From Litoreibacter janthinus (GTDB taxonomy: Bacteria; Pseudomonadota; Alphaproteobacteria; Rhodobacterales; Rhodobacteraceae): 64,000 nt of DNA. This document shows, one piece after another, positions 45,832 to 54,227 of this stretch. The notes beneath the pieces are model-generated. The model ran no database searches. It saw only the letters and a program-made list of their open reading frames with translations, and was not told the DNA's origin. The translations under genes and the position numbers were made by a program. Within the stretch, counting starts at the first letter, position 1, and every line of letters begins with the position of its first letter. Location: assembly GCF_900111945.1 (NCBI RefSeq), contig NZ_FOYO01000001.1, forward strand, positions 2,239,751 to 2,303,750, given 5' to 3'.

Positions 45832-46967
45832 GCCGCGATCATCTGGCGGGCGACGATCATGCGCATGATCTCGTTGGTGCCCTCAAGGATCTGATGCACA
45901 CGGAGGTCCCGTGCCAGTTTCTCGATGCCGTAATCCGCCAGATAGCCATAGCCGCCATGCAGCTGCAAACACCCGTCAACGACACGCGATCCGGCCTCTG
46001 TCACGAACTTCTTGGCCATGGCGCAATGCTGCACAGCGTCAGGTGCATTGGTGTCCAGCTTCCAAGCCGCTTGGCGCAGAAAAGCGCGGGAGGCTTGCAG
46101 TTCGATCTCCATATCGGCGAGGCGGAATTGCAGGGCTTGGAACTGGTCAATGGATTTACCGAAGGCTTGGCGTTCGGACATATAGGCGAGAGTTTTGTCC
46201 AACGCTGACTGCGCGGCCCCAAGCGAACAGGCGGAGATATTCAAACGCCCTCCATTCAGTCCCTGCATTGCATATGTGAAACCTTTACCCTCATCACCTA
46301 GCAAATTGTCGGCCGGAATGTTGCAATTGTCCAACTGCACTTGGCGCGTTGGTTGCGCGCGCCAACCCATTTTGTCCTCAAGTCCGCCGAATGACAGCCC
46401 ATCTGCGCCGTCGTCAACCACCACAGCCGAAATGCCCTTAGGACCCGCATCGCCGGTGCGCGCCATGACGATATAGGCATCGGAGTATCCGCCGCCAGAG
46501 ATGAACGCCTTGGTACCAGACAGCGCAAACCCTTCGTTGGTCCGCTCGGCACGGGTCTTCAACGCTGCCGCGTCGGAACCGGAACCGGGTTCTGTCAAGC
46601 AATAGGAAAAAAAGGTCTCCATCGACAGGGCTTTCTCAAGATACTTTGCCTTGAGCGCATCGGAGCCATTCTTGTCGATCATGGCGGCACACATGTTGTG
46701 GATAGAGAGAAACGCCGCAACCGAAGGGCAGGCCATCGAAAGGGCCTCAAACACAAGCGTCGCGTCAAGGCGTGACAGGCCGGAGCCGCCGCTGTCCTCA
46801 GAGACGTAAAGCCCCCCAAATCCGAGCTCTGCCAATCGGGGCCACAGGTCTTTGGGAATGTTTTCGTCTTTTTCCCACTGAAGCGCATTTGGGGCGATGA
46901 ATTCGTCGCCAAAGGCCTTTGCCATATCGAAAATGGCGGTTTGCTCATCGGATAACGCGAAGTCCAT
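45828..46967 (-). CDS. Acyl-CoA dehydrogenase, probably isobutyryl-CoA dehydrogenase
   Basis: A 379-residue FAD-dependent acyl-CoA dehydrogenase that should make methacrylyl-CoA from isobutyryl-CoA in valine breakdown. FAD/substrate blocks are CLTEPGSGSDAAALKT and KAFISGGGYSDAYIV, and the C-terminal HGGYGYLADYGIEKLARDLR with catalytic Glu in EGTNEIMRMI. GGAGG precedes the ATG at 46967; an extension to 46994 is not family-like. The operon (mmsA before, hydrolase and mmsB after) fixes the substrate better than the sequence itself; a short branched-chain enzyme in general is the fallback. Confidence 0.9.
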   Translation of the reverse strand: MDFALSDEQTAIFDMAKAFGDEFIAPNALQWEKDENIPKDLWPRLAELGFGGLYVSEDSGGSGLSRLDATLVFEALSMACPSVAAFLSIHNMCAAMIDKNGSDALKAKYLEKALSMETFFSYCLTEPGSGSDAAALKTRAERTNEGFALSGTKAFISGGGYSDAYIVMARTGDAGPKGISAVVVDDGADGLSFGGLEDKMGWRAQPTRQVQLDNCNIPADNLLGDEGKGFTYAMQGLNGGRLNISACSLGAAQSALDKTLAYMSERQAFGKSIDQFQALQFRLADMEIELQASRAFLRQAAWKLDTNAPDAVQHCAMAKKFVTEAGSRVVDGCLQLHGGYGYLADYGIEKLARDLRVHQILEGTNEIMRMIVARQMIAA

Positions 46968-47004
46968 GTCTTCCTCCCACAGAATTGAGCACACATTTAG
47001 TCAT

Positions 47005-47033
47005 GCGCCCTTGCCGTTAAAAGGCAAGGGCGC
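47005..47033 (-). repeat. Intercistronic hairpin between mmsA and the acyl-CoA dehydrogenase gene
   Basis: GCGCCCTTGCC (47005-47015) and GGCAAGGGCGC (47023-47033) are perfect 11-base arms around seven bases. There is no U-run on the minus-strand transcript, so it is more likely a stabilising or processing stem within the operon than a full terminator. Confidence 0.6.
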
Positions 47034-47044
47034 TGATCGTCAGC

Positions 47045-48544
47045 TTATTCCATCACTGGGATAGAGAACTCACCGCCCTCTTTGATGCCCGAAGGCCAGC
47101 GCGACGTGATGGTTTTGGTGCGCGTATAGAACTTGAACGCATCGGGGCCATGCTGGTTCAAATCGCCGAACATGGATTTCTTCCAGCCACCGAAGGTGTG
47201 GTAGGCCAAAGGAACAGGGATCGGTACGTTGATGCCAACCATGCCGATATTGACACGGTTCGCGAAATCACGAGCGGTGTCGCCATCACGGGTAAAGATC
47301 GCGGTGCCGTTGCCGTATTCGTGGTCCATCGCCATCTTCAGGGCGTCTTCGTAAGTCTGGGCGCGCACGGTCGACAGCACGGGCCCAAAGATCTCGTACT
47401 TGTAGATGTCCATGTCCGTGGTGACGCCATCAAACAGGTGCGGGCCAACAAAGAAGCCGTCTTCGTAGCCTTGAAGCTTGAAGCCGCGCCCGTCGACAAC
47501 CAGCTTGGCGCCCTGGTCAATGCCAGTCTGAACCAGGCGCTCGATATTAGCCTTGGCGGCGGCGGTTACGACAGGGCCGTAGTCCACATCATTGCCAGAG
47601 GTGTAGGGTCCAACTTTCAGCGCCTCGACCTTCGGAACCAAATGCTCCAGCAAACGGTCTGCGGTATCGTCGCCCACGGCCACCGCAACGGAAATCGCCA
47701 TGCAACGCTCGCCCGCTGCGCCGTAGCCAGCACCCACCAGCGCATCAGCGGCTTGGTTCATGTCAGCGTCGGGCATGATGATCATATGGTTTTTCGCGCC
47801 GCCAAAACATTGGACGCGCTTCCCGTGAGAACAGCCCTTGCCGTAAATATATTCGGCAATCGGGGTAGAGCCGACGAAGCCGACCGACTGAATGACGTCA
47901 TGCTCCAGAATGGCGTCCACGGCCTCTTTGTCGCCGTTGACAACTTGCAGGATGCCTTTCGGCAGGCCGGCCTCCTCCATCAACTCGGCCAGCATCAGTG
48001 GCACGGAGGGATCACGCTCGGATGGCTTGAGGATGAAGGCGTTGCCGCAAGCGATTGCCGGGGCGAACATCCACATCGGGATCATCGCAGGGAAGTTGAA
48101 GGGGGTGATGCCCGCAGTGACACCAAGCGCCTGCTTCATCGAATACATGTCAATGCCAGGGCCTGCACTATCGGTGTAATCACCTTTCAGCAGCTGTGGG
48201 GCGCCGATGCAGTATTCCACGACTTCCAAACCGCGTTGCACATCGCCCGCAGCGTCCGGCAGCGTTTTACCATGCTCGCGCGACAGCGCTTCGGCCAGTT
48301 TGTCCATATCACGGTTGAGAAGGTCGACGAGCTTCATCATCACCCGCGCACGTCGCTGAGGATTCACGGCAGCCCACGCAGGTTGGGCTGCGGCGGCGAT
48401 CTGAACGGCTTGATCCAACTCGTCCTTCGACGCCAAAGGCACCTTTGCCTGAACTTCACCAGTTGCAGGGTTGAAGATGTCGGCAAAGCGACCGGAGGTG
48501 CCTTTGACGTGGGCACCATTGATGTAGTGGGTAAGCTCTTGCAT
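47045..48544 (-). CDS. mmsA: CoA-acylating methylmalonate-semialdehyde dehydrogenase
   Basis: Converts methylmalonate semialdehyde to propionyl-CoA with NAD+ and CoA, the last step of valine (and myo-inositol) breakdown. The 499-residue aldehyde dehydrogenase has the active cysteine in GAAGERCMAISVAV, an N-terminal YINGAHVKGTSGRFADIFNP, and family stretches PFNFPAMIPMWMF and GSTPIAEYIYGKG. AGGAGG is six bases before the ATG at 48544. It is first in the valine operon and divergent from a LysR regulator across 98 bases. Confidence 0.95.
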   Translation of the reverse strand: MQELTHYINGAHVKGTSGRFADIFNPATGEVQAKVPLASKDELDQAVQIAAAAQPAWAAVNPQRRARVMMKLVDLLNRDMDKLAEALSREHGKTLPDAAGDVQRGLEVVEYCIGAPQLLKGDYTDSAGPGIDMYSMKQALGVTAGITPFNFPAMIPMWMFAPAIACGNAFILKPSERDPSVPLMLAELMEEAGLPKGILQVVNGDKEAVDAILEHDVIQSVGFVGSTPIAEYIYGKGCSHGKRVQCFGGAKNHMIIMPDADMNQAADALVGAGYGAAGERCMAISVAVAVGDDTADRLLEHLVPKVEALKVGPYTSGNDVDYGPVVTAAAKANIERLVQTGIDQGAKLVVDGRGFKLQGYEDGFFVGPHLFDGVTTDMDIYKYEIFGPVLSTVRAQTYEDALKMAMDHEYGNGTAIFTRDGDTARDFANRVNIGMVGINVPIPVPLAYHTFGGWKKSMFGDLNQHGPDAFKFYTRTKTITSRWPSGIKEGGEFSIPVME

Positions 48545-48587
48545 AGAATCCTCCTAAGTTTTCCACGCCAGCTTATGCTTGCATTTC

Positions 48588-48625
48588 TGCAATAAAAAGG
48601 TCCAGTTTCCCAAAACTATTTTGCA
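48588..48625. promoter_or_regulatory. Candidate LysR operator between mmsA and its divergent regulator
   Basis: TGCAATA (48588-48594) and TATTTTGCA (48617-48625) form an imperfect inverted pair, and CAAAA-CTA-TTTTG (48611-48623) is a short perfect one. AT-rich symmetric sites in a divergent LysR intergenic region are typical targets, but the boundary is guesswork. Confidence 0.35.
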
Positions 48626-48642
48626 AAAATGTCAGGACTGAG

Positions 48643-49542
48643 ATGGCTGAACCTAAGTGGGACGATTTACGGGTTTTTCTTGCCGTGGCCCGAACGGAAA
48701 GCCTGTCGCGCGGTGGTAAAGCATTGCGGCTGGATCCGGCAACGGTCGGTCGTCGGATCGCGCGGTTGGAGGAGGCGTTGGGCGTCACGCTGTTCATCAA
48801 ATCCCCGCAAGGTTACGCGCTAACCCAAGCGGGGGAGCGGCTGGCATCACGTGCGGAGGCAGTCGAGACGGCGATCCTGAATGCCCATGATGATGCGACC
48901 GGAGGGGCCGAAGCAATGACCGGTCAAATCCGCGTCGGGGCACCGGATGGCTGCGCGAATTATCTGCTGCCTCAGGTATGCGCCGCGATCTGTGCTGAAC
49001 ATCCGGGGCTAGAGGTTCAGATCGTAGCGCTCCCGCGGGTGCTAAACCTGTCAAAACGCGAGGCGGATATGGCGATCACTGTGTCGCCACCCACAGCTGG
49101 GCGGCTGACGAGCCAGAAGCTTGCCGACTATCATTTGCACCTGATGGCCAGCCACGACTACATCGCCAAAGCCCCGCCTTTGAAAAAGTTGAGCGACCTG
49201 AAAGATCACAAAATCATCGGCTACATTGCGGATCTGATTTTCGACTCAGAGCTTGATTATCTGTCGGAAATCGGTGGGCCGCACACCAACTTCGCCTCCA
49301 ACTCGGCGTCGGTGCAACTTAATTGGGCGCGCGTGGGGGCAGGGTTGGTGATCGGCCACGATTTTGCACTGCCATTCGCGCCAGAGCTGAAACGGGTGCT
49401 GGACGACCAGTTTTCGTTGAAACGAAGCTTCTATCTTGTCCGCCACGCCGACGACCGCAACATCTCGAGGTTGCGCTTTTTCGCGCAGGAACTCGGAACT
49501 AAAATTCGCCAAGAAGTGGTAAGGCTTGAAGGCCAGACTTGA
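48643..49542 (+). CDS. LysR family regulator, probably of the valine operon
   Basis: A 299-residue LysR protein: winged helix-turn-helix at about residues 8-65 (LRVFLAVARTESLSRGGKAL, then LDPATVGRRIARLEEALGVTLF) and a periplasmic-binding-protein-like effector domain (about 92-290). It is divergent from mmsA across 98 bases containing symmetric AT-rich sequence, so it most likely activates mmsA and its followers in response to a branched-chain intermediate. Effector is not known. The DNA-binding helix begins with GGKALRLDP where AARxLxxSQ is usual, a mild variant. Confidence 0.88.
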   Translation: MAEPKWDDLRVFLAVARTESLSRGGKALRLDPATVGRRIARLEEALGVTLFIKSPQGYALTQAGERLASRAEAVETAILNAHDDATGGAEAMTGQIRVGAPDGCANYLLPQVCAAICAEHPGLEVQIVALPRVLNLSKREADMAITVSPPTAGRLTSQKLADYHLHLMASHDYIAKAPPLKKLSDLKDHKIIGYIADLIFDSELDYLSEIGGPHTNFASNSASVQLNWARVGAGLVIGHDFALPFAPELKRVLDDQFSLKRSFYLVRHADDRNISRLRFFAQELGTKIRQEVVRLEGQT

Positions 49543-49611
49543 CGCAAACCCAACCTTGGGACGACAGTAGAGATATTGAACGCTATTGTTTGAAAAGAAG
49601 AGGAGAAGTGA

Positions 49612-50046
49612 ATGCTGGTAAGCCACATTTTGAAGCTTAAGGCGGATGACGGTGTTGTAACGATCGGGCCGGACGCCTCGGTCTCGGATGCAGCCAACAT
49701 GCTGTCCACACGCCGGATCGGTTCGGTTGTGGTGTCCTCTGATAAGAAAACGGCACTAGGTATCCTTTCGGAGCGCGACATTGTACGTGAAATCGGCAAA
49801 CGCGGTGCGGGCTGTCTATCCGAAAGCGTGGACAGCATGATGACCAAAAAGCTTGTGACTTGCACAACAAGTGATCGCGCCGACTCCATCTTGGCGACGA
49901 TGACCGAGGGCCGCTTTCGCCACATGCCTGTCATCGAGGATGGGGTGATGGTCGGACTGATCACTCTGGGCGACGTTGTCAAAGCTCGGCTGAGCGAGCT
50001 TGCGATGGAGAAAGATGCGCTGGAAGGTATGATCATGGGGCACTAG
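49612..50046 (+). CDS. CBS domain protein
   Basis: A 144-residue protein made of a pair of CBS motifs (about residues 8-63 and 77-132; e.g. RRIGSVVVSSDKKTALGILS, then GRFRHMPVIEDGVMVGLITL), which bind adenosine nucleotides and act as energy sensors. It has no other domain, so it must regulate a partner. GAGGAG is before the ATG. It stands alone between the LysR gene and coaD with gaps of 69 and 158 bases; the partner is unknown. Confidence 0.9.
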   Translation: MLVSHILKLKADDGVVTIGPDASVSDAANMLSTRRIGSVVVSSDKKTALGILSERDIVREIGKRGAGCLSESVDSMMTKKLVTCTTSDRADSILATMTEGRFRHMPVIEDGVMVGLITLGDVVKARLSELAMEKDALEGMIMGH

Positions 50047-50204
50047 CCGTGCTCCTCTGATCAACTGCCGCCCGCGCGACTTCGTTTTTCCGCGTGCCGA
50101 AACCTTATGAGGGTCGCATCCGAAAGGCTTGAATATAATCGCCTTGCAATCCACTGCGCAATATTGTTGCGTAGCCGTGCTTCAGACGAACAAGGGCCCA
50201 GCTC

Positions 50205-50696
50205 ATGCGCATTGGACTTTACCCGGGAACATTTGATCCCATCACGCTTGGGCATTCCGACATCATCCGTCGGGCCTGTTCCTTGGTCGACCGCTTGGTG
50301 ATTGGCGTCGCGATCAATCGCGACAAGGGGCCGTTGTTTTCGCTCGAGGAACGCACCGCAATGATTGAGGCCGAGTGCGCTCAGGTCAGCGCGGAATCCG
50401 GCTGCGAAATATTGGTGCACCCGTTTGAAAACCTGTTGATCCATTGTGCCCGCGATGTCGGTGCAACTGTGATTATTCGCGGCCTGCGCGCTGTTGCCGA
50501 TTTCGAGTACGAATATCAGATGGTCGGGATGAACCGTGCAATGGATAACAGCGTCGAGACTGTGTTCTTGATGGCTGAAGCCCAGCATCAGGCAATTGCG
50601 TCCAAGCTGGTCAAAGAGATAGCCCGCCTTGGCGGCGATGTCTCGAAGTTCGTCACACCCCCAGTCAAAGCTGCTTTGCTTGAACGCTTGGGCTAG
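50205..50696 (+). CDS. coaD: Phosphopantetheine adenylyltransferase
   Basis: CoaD makes dephospho-CoA from 4'-phosphopantetheine and ATP. The 163-residue protein has the nucleotidyltransferase T/HxGH motif in YPGTFDPITLGHSD, the RGLRAVADFEYEYQMVGMNR block, and the C-terminal VKEIARLGGDVSKFV. Its length is normal. It is preceded by a 158-base gap without a visible ORF and followed by the cyclophilin pair. Assignment is firm. Confidence 0.95.
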   Translation: MRIGLYPGTFDPITLGHSDIIRRACSLVDRLVIGVAINRDKGPLFSLEERTAMIEAECAQVSAESGCEILVHPFENLLIHCARDVGATVIIRGLRAVADFEYEYQMVGMNRAMDNSVETVFLMAEAQHQAIASKLVKEIARLGGDVSKFVTPPVKAALLERLG

Positions 50697-50794
50697 GTTC
50701 AAAAGCGAGCACTGCGTTTGCTGGCGGGGGTTTACACCGCCTGCAACTGGTCTAGTTTGTCGCCAAATTCAAAACGCTTAGGAGCGCCCTTAAA

Positions 50795-51373
50795 ATGGCC
50801 GATATCAAAGATCCCGAAAACACAATCCTGTTGGAACTCACCGGCGGCACAGTGACGATCGAGTTGCTGCCCGACGTTGCCCCGCAGCACAGCGCGCGCA
50901 TGAAAGAGCTGGCGCGCTCCGGCGCCTACGACAACGTCGCGTTTCACCGTGTAATTGACGGGTTCATGGCGCAAACCGGCGACGTGGCAAACGGGAACAT
51001 GGAAAAGGATTTCAACATCCGCATGGCCGGCACAGGCGGCTCCGACATGCCAGACCTGCCAGCCGAGTTCTCCAAACTGCCGCATGACCGTGGCACCATC
51101 GGCGCGGCACGTTCTGCCAACCCGAACTCGGCCAACAGCCAGTTCTTCATCAACTTCTCTGACAACAATTTCCTGAACGGCCAATACACCGTTTATGGCC
51201 GTGTCATCGAAGGCATGGAGCATGTGGACGCGATCCAGCGTGGCGAGCCGCCAATGAACCCTGACCGCATGATCTCGGTCAAGGTTGCTGCAGATGCGGG
51301 CGGCTCTGCTGCGCCGGCTGAAGAGCCAGAAGCTGCGGCCGAGCCCGATACAGACGGTGGCGACGGTGAATAA
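50795..51373 (+). CDS. Cyclophilin-type peptidyl-prolyl isomerase, cytoplasmic
   Basis: A 192-residue cyclophilin without signal peptide. The fold patterns VAFHRVIDGFMAQTGDV and ANPNSANSQFFINFSDNNFL with FLNGQYTVYGRVIEG are clear. It speeds cis-trans isomerisation of prolyl bonds. The last 25 residues are Ala/Glu/Asp-rich and disordered. It overlaps the following exported cyclophilin by eight bases, making a cytoplasmic/periplasmic pair from one transcript. Confidence 0.93.
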   Translation: MADIKDPENTILLELTGGTVTIELLPDVAPQHSARMKELARSGAYDNVAFHRVIDGFMAQTGDVANGNMEKDFNIRMAGTGGSDMPDLPAEFSKLPHDRGTIGAARSANPNSANSQFFINFSDNNFLNGQYTVYGRVIEGMEHVDAIQRGEPPMNPDRMISVKVAADAGGSAAPAEEPEAAAEPDTDGGDGE

Positions 51374-51914
51374 GTTTCTCGCAACTTGCGCGTTTCTGGT
51401 TGCAAGCCCCGCGCTTGCAACCGGGTTGGAGGTGGATATTTCAGGCGAGGCCAATGGCACCGTTGTAATCGACCTGTTGGAAGACGTTGCACCGAAGCAC
51501 GTGGAGCAAATTACCGCATTGGCGGCAGAAGGCGCTTATGACGGCGTTGTCTTCCACCGTGTGATCGACGGTTTCATGGCGCAAACGGGCGATGTCGAGT
51601 TTGGCCGCATCGGCAACGACATGAGCGCAGCTGGCCGCGGCGGCTCTAGCCGTCCCGATCTGCCTGCGGAGTTCTCCGATCTCAACTTCGACCGTGGTGT
51701 TGTCGGCATGGCACGCAGCCAGAACCCGAACTCGGCCAACAGCCAGTTCTTCATCATGTTCGATGAAGGCTCTTTCCTGAACGGCCAATACACTGTCGTG
51801 GGTAAGGTGACGTCCGGTATGGATGTCGTTGATCAAATCAAACGTGGCAAAGGGGCCAACGGCTCCGTTATCGGGGAGCCCGATCAAATGAAGGCTGTCC
51901 GCGTCACCGACTAA
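51366..51914 (+). CDS. Cyclophilin-type peptidyl-prolyl isomerase, exported
   Basis: A 182-residue cyclophilin with a signal peptide (MNKFLATCAFLVASPALA), so periplasmic. Core patterns VVFHRVIDGFMAQTGDVEFG and QNPNSANSQFFIMFDEGSFL match its neighbour. The start is a GTG at 51366, eight bases inside the end of the upstream gene, and gives a clean signal peptide; the longer frame lies in the previous gene. It probably helps fold exported proteins. The two genes likely arose by duplication. Confidence 0.9.
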   Translation: MNKFLATCAFLVASPALATGLEVDISGEANGTVVIDLLEDVAPKHVEQITALAAEGAYDGVVFHRVIDGFMAQTGDVEFGRIGNDMSAAGRGGSSRPDLPAEFSDLNFDRGVVGMARSQNPNSANSQFFIMFDEGSFLNGQYTVVGKVTSGMDVVDQIKRGKGANGSVIGEPDQMKAVRVTD

Positions 51915-51960
51915 CGCGCCATCAACCCCGCGTGAGCGGGGATGGTCAGGCCGCGACGAA

Positions 51961-52002
51961 CGGGCCATGCTGCTTTGGGAGGAGTCAGCATGGCCCGTTT
52001 TT
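51961..52002 (+). terminator. Hairpin plus U-run overlapping the DUF3179 start codon
   Basis: CGGGCCATGCTG (51961-51972) and CAGCATGGCCCG (51986-51997) form a perfect 12-base-pair stem, followed by TTTTT. The loop (51973-51985) holds the ribosome site GGGAGGAG, and the ATG of the next gene (51990) is in the 3' arm. It looks like an intrinsic terminator for the cyclophilins laid over the start of the following gene. A second small hairpin CCCCGC/GCGGGG lies at 51926-51941. Confidence 0.65.
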
Positions 52003-52949
52003 CGTTTTTGATAGCTACGATCTGGTTACTGGCCGTTTGCGCGGCAAGCGCGCAGACCGCATTTCTTTCGGCCCAGTGGCCTAACACCGATTTTTCCAAA
52101 GCAACGGTAGATCTGTCTGAAATCCGTTCTGGCGGCCCCGGCAAAGACGGCATCCCCGCTGTAGATAAGCCGACGTTTCTTGTCGCATCAGATGAGCGCA
52201 GGATCGGCGCACGTGAACCCGTGTTGACCGTTGAAATCTCCGGACAGCGCGCAAGGGCCTATCCGATCCGCTACTTCATGGTCCATGAGATCGTGAATGA
52301 TGTGATCGGCGGCGTGCCGATTGCCGTCACCTTTTGCCCGCTGTGCAATTCCGGCGTGGTTTTCGATCGTCGTGTGGCAGGCCGCCCCCTGTCGTTCGGT
52401 GTGTCCGGCAATCTGCGGAATTCGGACATGGTGATGTATGACAGGCAGACCGAAAGCTGGTGGCAACAGGCAGTCGGGGAGGGCATCGTGGGCCATTTCG
52501 CCGGTCGCACCTTGCGCCAGATTCCAAGCTGGATGGAAAGCTGGGTTGACTACAGGATGCGTAACCCTGACGGGTTAGTGCTGAACGCGCCGCGACAGAA
52601 CTTCAACTACGGCACGAACCCGTATGTGAACTATGACACCTCCGCGCGCCCTTTTCTCTATGATGGAGAGCTGCCACCGAACGGTATTGACCCGATGGCG
52701 CGGGTTATCCGTGTGGGCACGCGTGCGTGGTCATTGGAGCGTCTGCGCCGTGAGAAACGTATCCGCGAGAACGGGGTGGAACTGACTTGGCAAGGGGATC
52801 AGGCGTCCGCGCTAGACAGCCGCCAAATTGGCAACGGTCGCAGCGTTGGCGCTGTGCGCGTTCGGGACGCTCAAGGGCGCGATGTGGTGCATGATGTGAT
52901 GTTTGCCTTTGCCTTTCACGCCTTCTACCCGAAGGGAACGTGGCACTAG
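51990..52949 (+). CDS. Exported DUF3179 family protein
   Basis: A 319-residue secreted protein: signal peptide (MARFSFLIATIWLLAVCAAS), then the DUF3179 body with the signature VTFCPLCNSGVVFDR and later GNLRNSDMVMYDRQTESWW. The two cysteines of CPLC suggest a redox or metal role, but no function is established. GGAGG lies seven bases before the ATG at 51990, but both the ribosome site and the ATG lie in a strong hairpin (see separate entry). The gene ends overlapping the convergent enoyl-CoA hydratase by four bases. Confidence 0.85.
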   Translation: MARFSFLIATIWLLAVCAASAQTAFLSAQWPNTDFSKATVDLSEIRSGGPGKDGIPAVDKPTFLVASDERRIGAREPVLTVEISGQRARAYPIRYFMVHEIVNDVIGGVPIAVTFCPLCNSGVVFDRRVAGRPLSFGVSGNLRNSDMVMYDRQTESWWQQAVGEGIVGHFAGRTLRQIPSWMESWVDYRMRNPDGLVLNAPRQNFNYGTNPYVNYDTSARPFLYDGELPPNGIDPMARVIRVGTRAWSLERLRREKRIRENGVELTWQGDQASALDSRQIGNGRSVGAVRVRDAQGRDVVHDVMFAFAFHAFYPKGTWH

Positions 52950-53731
52950 CTCCAATCTGGTTTGCGCTTCTCTAGGAAGGCCTTGATGCCTTCATCCGTG
53001 TCCTCAAGAGCCATATTCACCGCCATCACCTCGCCGGTGTAAGCATAGGCCTCTGCCACCGACATTTGAGCCTGCTCATAAAAGGCTTGCTTCCCGATGC
53101 GCACGGCAGACCCCAATTTTCCAGCGATGGTTTTAGCCAGTGCCATCGTGTCCTTGGCGAGGTCGCCCGTGGACACACGGTTAATCAATCCAACCTCCTG
53201 CGCACGCTCCGCGTCGATGAATTCTCCCGTCGTTAGCATTTCGAACACTTGCTTGCGGTGGATGTTCCGGCTCAAGGCGACCATTGGCGTAGAGCAAAAC
53301 AGCCCGATATTAACGCCATTCACCCCGAACTTGGTGCCTTCCTCCGCCACGGCCAGATCGCAGGTCGCCACCAACTGGCAGCCCGCAGCGGTCGCAATCC
53401 CGTGGGCTTGTGCAATCACCGGTTGTGGCAGGCTCTGAATGCGCGCCATAACGGCAGAGCACCGTTCGAACAGATCCAGCCATGCCGCACGACCACCATC
53501 CTCGGCCTTGCGGGCGGCTTGCATCTCTTTCAGATCATGCCCCGCACAAAAGACCTTTCCGGCACCGTTCAGGATGACGACGCGTATGGTTTCATCCCCC
53601 GCCACCTGATCCAATGCCGCATGAAGGGCGGCAAGCATGGCGTCAGACAAAGCGTTCAGTTTGGAAGGGTTATTGAGGGTCAGTCGGGCGATCGGGCCGT
53701 CATCCGCACGTAAAACTAACGCATCGTTCAT
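52946..53731 (-). CDS. Enoyl-CoA hydratase/isomerase family protein (ECHDC3-like)
   Basis: A 261-residue crotonase-fold protein. Oxyanion-hole blocks are FCAGHDLKEMQAARK and AHGIATAAGCQLVATCDLAV; the usual catalytic glutamates are not obvious at the first position, as in ECHDC3-type members, so the reaction is uncertain. It may hydrate or isomerise a CoA ester or act as an accessory. The start at 53731 (MNDALVLRADD) is family-like; an extension to 53770 is rejected. It converges on the DUF3179 gene. Confidence 0.85.
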   Translation of the reverse strand: MNDALVLRADDGPIARLTLNNPSKLNALSDAMLAALHAALDQVAGDETIRVVILNGAGKVFCAGHDLKEMQAARKAEDGGRAAWLDLFERCSAVMARIQSLPQPVIAQAHGIATAAGCQLVATCDLAVAEEGTKFGVNGVNIGLFCSTPMVALSRNIHRKQVFEMLTTGEFIDAERAQEVGLINRVSTGDLAKDTMALAKTIAGKLGSAVRIGKQAFYEQAQMSVAEAYAYTGEVMAVNMALEDTDEGIKAFLEKRKPDWS

Positions 53732-53801
53732 CTTGTCATTCCACCCTTGATCTGCTCCGGTAACGGGCAAAGCCTAGGACGAACAGGGGCAGGGGGGAAG
53801 T

Positions 53802-54227
53802 ATGGAAGTGAAGATGGATAAGGCCGCATTGCAGGCCTTTCTGGAGCGTGACTTTACCCAAGTGGCAGACGACTTCGAATTCGTGGAGATCGCGCCTCCC
53901 TACGTAACCATGGCATTGTCGGCCTCTGAAAAGCACTTGCGCCCCGGCGGCACGGTTTCCGGCCCGTCCATGTTCGCCTTGGCCGATGTCTGCGCCTATT
54001 TCTGTATCCTGTCCGTGCTGGGTCCCGTCGCCTTGGCCGTTACTACCAATTGCTCAATCGACTTTATGCGCAAGCCCGCGCCTGGGCGATTGCTCTGCCG
54101 GATGGAGTTGCTGAAGCTTGGTCGTGCGCTCGCTGTAACCGAAGGGCGGATATATTCCGAGGCAGAGCCCACAAAACCTGTTGCGCGTGCATCGCTGACC
54201 TATTCTATCCCGCCCGCGCCGAAGTGA
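53802..54227 (+). CDS. PaaI-type hotdog thioesterase
   Basis: A 141-residue hotdog-fold protein. RPGGTVSGPSMFALADVCAY contains the helix with the acidic residue used by PaaI-like acyl-CoA thioesterases, followed by NCSIDFMRKPAPGRLLCRM. It should hydrolyse an aromatic or short acyl-CoA. It is divergent from the enoyl-CoA hydratase gene across 70 bases and overlaps the next small membrane-protein gene by four bases. Confidence 0.85.
   Translation: MEVKMDKAALQAFLERDFTQVADDFEFVEIAPPYVTMALSASEKHLRPGGTVSGPSMFALADVCAYFCILSVLGPVALAVTTNCSIDFMRKPAPGRLLCRMELLKLGRALAVTEGRIYSEAEPTKPVARASLTYSIPPAPK

Noticed and set aside
47150..48595. A 481-residue plus-strand frame opposite mmsA
   Set aside because: Mirror of a strong coding sequence; no domain or start signal.
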